Positions 62,927 through 64,000 of a stretch of 64,000 nt of DNA are shown piece after piece. The notes beneath the pieces were generated by a model that saw nothing but the letters and a program-made list of their open reading frames with translations, had not been told where the DNA came from and searched no databases. Source of the DNA: Rotaria macrura. Lineage: Eukaryota; Rotifera; Eurotatoria; Philodinida; Philodinidae. The stretch lies in assembly GCA_900239685.1 (NCBI GenBank), contig OENT01000692.1:20749-84748 (forward strand), written 5' to 3'. Made by a program: the position numbers and the translations under genes. Position 1 is the first letter of the stretch. Each line of letters starts with the position of its first letter.

Positions 62927-63881
62927 CCCATGTGTTTCATTACGATGAAACTGCGATCACACTGTGACCCGTAATTACGGAAAATTGCGACGTAGTTATG
63001 CGTAATTACGATAAAACAATCGCAGTTACGCGTAGTTACGGTGAAAAATTCACACTTAGGCAAAAGTACATCCCAGTTAATTGCAGTTTTGCGTCACAGT
63101 TGCGTTGCAATACATACGAGAGATCGCTTAGAGTAAGTTATCATTTTATTTGTATATTTATTGTGAGCTTAAAAACTTTTACCGTACAAAAAATAAAAAA
63201 CTTAAAACTGTAAAATTAAAATTTTTACAAAATTTTAAAAAAAAATTAATTTACAAAACTAAAACTTAAAAGAAATTTTAAATCTCAAAAATCAAGGAAA
63301 ATAAATATATAGAAAAATCAAAATATTAAAAGCTAAAAACTTTCAAAATTTACGAAAATTACAAGTTAAATAAAATTATGAATTTCTAAAATCATGGAAA
63401 CTAAATATCTAGAAAAATCAAAAGAACAACATCTAAAAAAATTTTAAAAAAGTTTAATAAATAATGGAAAAAAATTTCTTTAAAAAAATGTTAAATAATT
63501 TAAGAAAAAAAGTTTCAAAAATTGAACAACTAAAAAAATTTAAATCAAAACAAATTTTAAAAAAAGTTAAATATGTATTCCACTGTTTAAAGGAGAATGA
63601 TTTATGAACGAAAATGTGACGAGCACTGCTATTTCTACTGATTTTCTGTATGGCTAAGTATTAGTGCTCGAGTGTGACCAATTATAAATAAAGAAGAATC
63701 ATTTATAATTGGTCAGTTACGTTTACAACAGATCGTACGATGCGATCACTCCGACGCAGTTACGTTGGTCTGCATCGCAGTAAGCGTAGTTCCTTATAGA
63801 GACCTTCACTGCGATGAATGCGGCGTAAAATTGGCTCTGCGCGTAACTGCGGCGCAGTTGCAAAAAAAGAGGCGACATGGG
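62927..63881. mobile_element. Probable non-autonomous element rich in GTAATTAC-type palindromes
   Basis: The outer sequences CCCATGT (62927-62933) and ACATGGG (63875-63881) are inverted. Inside each end lie clusters of CGTAATTACG / CGTAGTTACG / CGCAGTTACG motifs (62969-63120 and 63715-63860), including the perfect palindrome CCGTAATTACGG at 62969-62980. The ends are G+C-richer than the surroundings, while the middle (63180-63580) is an A-rich low-complexity tract. No protein-coding frame. A clear target duplication is not visible, so the exact borders are tentative. Confidence 0.55.
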
Positions 63882-63940
63882 AATACATATTCAGATCTGG
63901 TTTCAACAAAAGGATGAATTCAAACAAATATTGTTAGATC

Positions 63941-64000
63941 TACACTGAAAAAAAATAAGGTGTCACACGAAACCTCTGAGGTTTCGTCAAGTTCTACTGT
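63941..64000. mobile_element. Start of a transposon cut by the window edge
   Basis: TA followed by CACTGAAAAAAAATAAGG and, 25 bp in, a perfect 9+1+9 palindrome (CGAAACCTCTGAGGTTTCG, 63968-63986). This is the same architecture as the ends of the element at 55340-57250 with a different core sequence. The remainder lies beyond the window. Confidence 0.55.

Noticed and set aside
1..64000. tRNA, rRNA and CRISPR arrays
   Set aside because: No T-loop/acceptor combinations, rRNA-like blocks or regular direct repeats with unique spacers were seen by eye on either strand. A covariance-model scan was not possible here.

Overview
The window looks like a gene-bearing piece of an animal nuclear genome: AT-rich DNA, genes interrupted by many short GT-AG introns (about 45-100 nt, a few longer), and clear metazoan housekeeping proteins (CPSF2/CPSF100, ribosomal protein S12, TMED2/p24, an SLC52 riboflavin transporter). 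The mix of compact intron-rich genes, S/T-stalk membrane proteins, tandem TIR-like genes and many small transposon remnants is what I would expect of a bdelloid rotifer. That assignment is an inference from style, not proven by the sequence. Exon boundaries were worked out by hand from splice sites, reading phase and, where recognised, family alignment. They are predictions.

Layout. 1-11 kb: a decayed partial copy of the CPSF2 3' end (1-510), an intact SLC52-type riboflavin transporter (2569-4113, +), the full 12-exon CPSF2 gene (5016-9773, -) and, only 215 bp upstream on the same strand, RPS12 (9989-10466, -), a possible two-gene transcription unit. 11-15 kb: little coding sequence, but a large imperfect inverted repeat (12003-12851). 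15-22 kb: a serine/asparagine-rich unknown protein (15016-16135, -), a divergent annexin-like gene (18012-19808, +) and TMED2 (20696-21590, -). 25-28.3 kb: two tandem TIR-like genes. 30-33.2 kb: a type I membrane protein with two PPPPY motifs (-) and a tail-anchored unknown protein (+). 37.8-40.6 kb: a seven-exon membrane protein with a Ser/Thr stalk and a lectin-like ectodomain (+), then a 58-residue secreted peptide with a CX3C-X11-CX3C pattern (-).

42-64 kb is mostly repeat-derived or decayed: a non-LTR reverse transcriptase fragment, a transposon-type protein remnant, a purine-rich degenerate repeat, an unidentified pseudogene (49445-49999), a small TMEM272-like gene (50232-50756, -), a 1.9-kb non-autonomous DNA transposon with TA target duplication and palindromic subterminal repeats (55340-57250), a transposon-type gene carrying a premature stop (57372-59051, -), a possible N-terminal membrane-gene fragment (61275-61611), a palindrome-rich element (62927-63881), and the first 58 bases of another element cut by the window edge.

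The housekeeping genes are functionally unrelated to each other (mRNA 3' processing, translation, ER-Golgi traffic, vitamin uptake). The accessory genes point to cell-surface and innate-immunity functions. The most interesting items are the paired TIR-like genes in which the candidate catalytic Glu of one is Asp in the other, the hairpin-type cysteine peptide, the cassette-exon stalk gene, and a transposon group sharing a 9+1+9 palindrome design with different core sequences.
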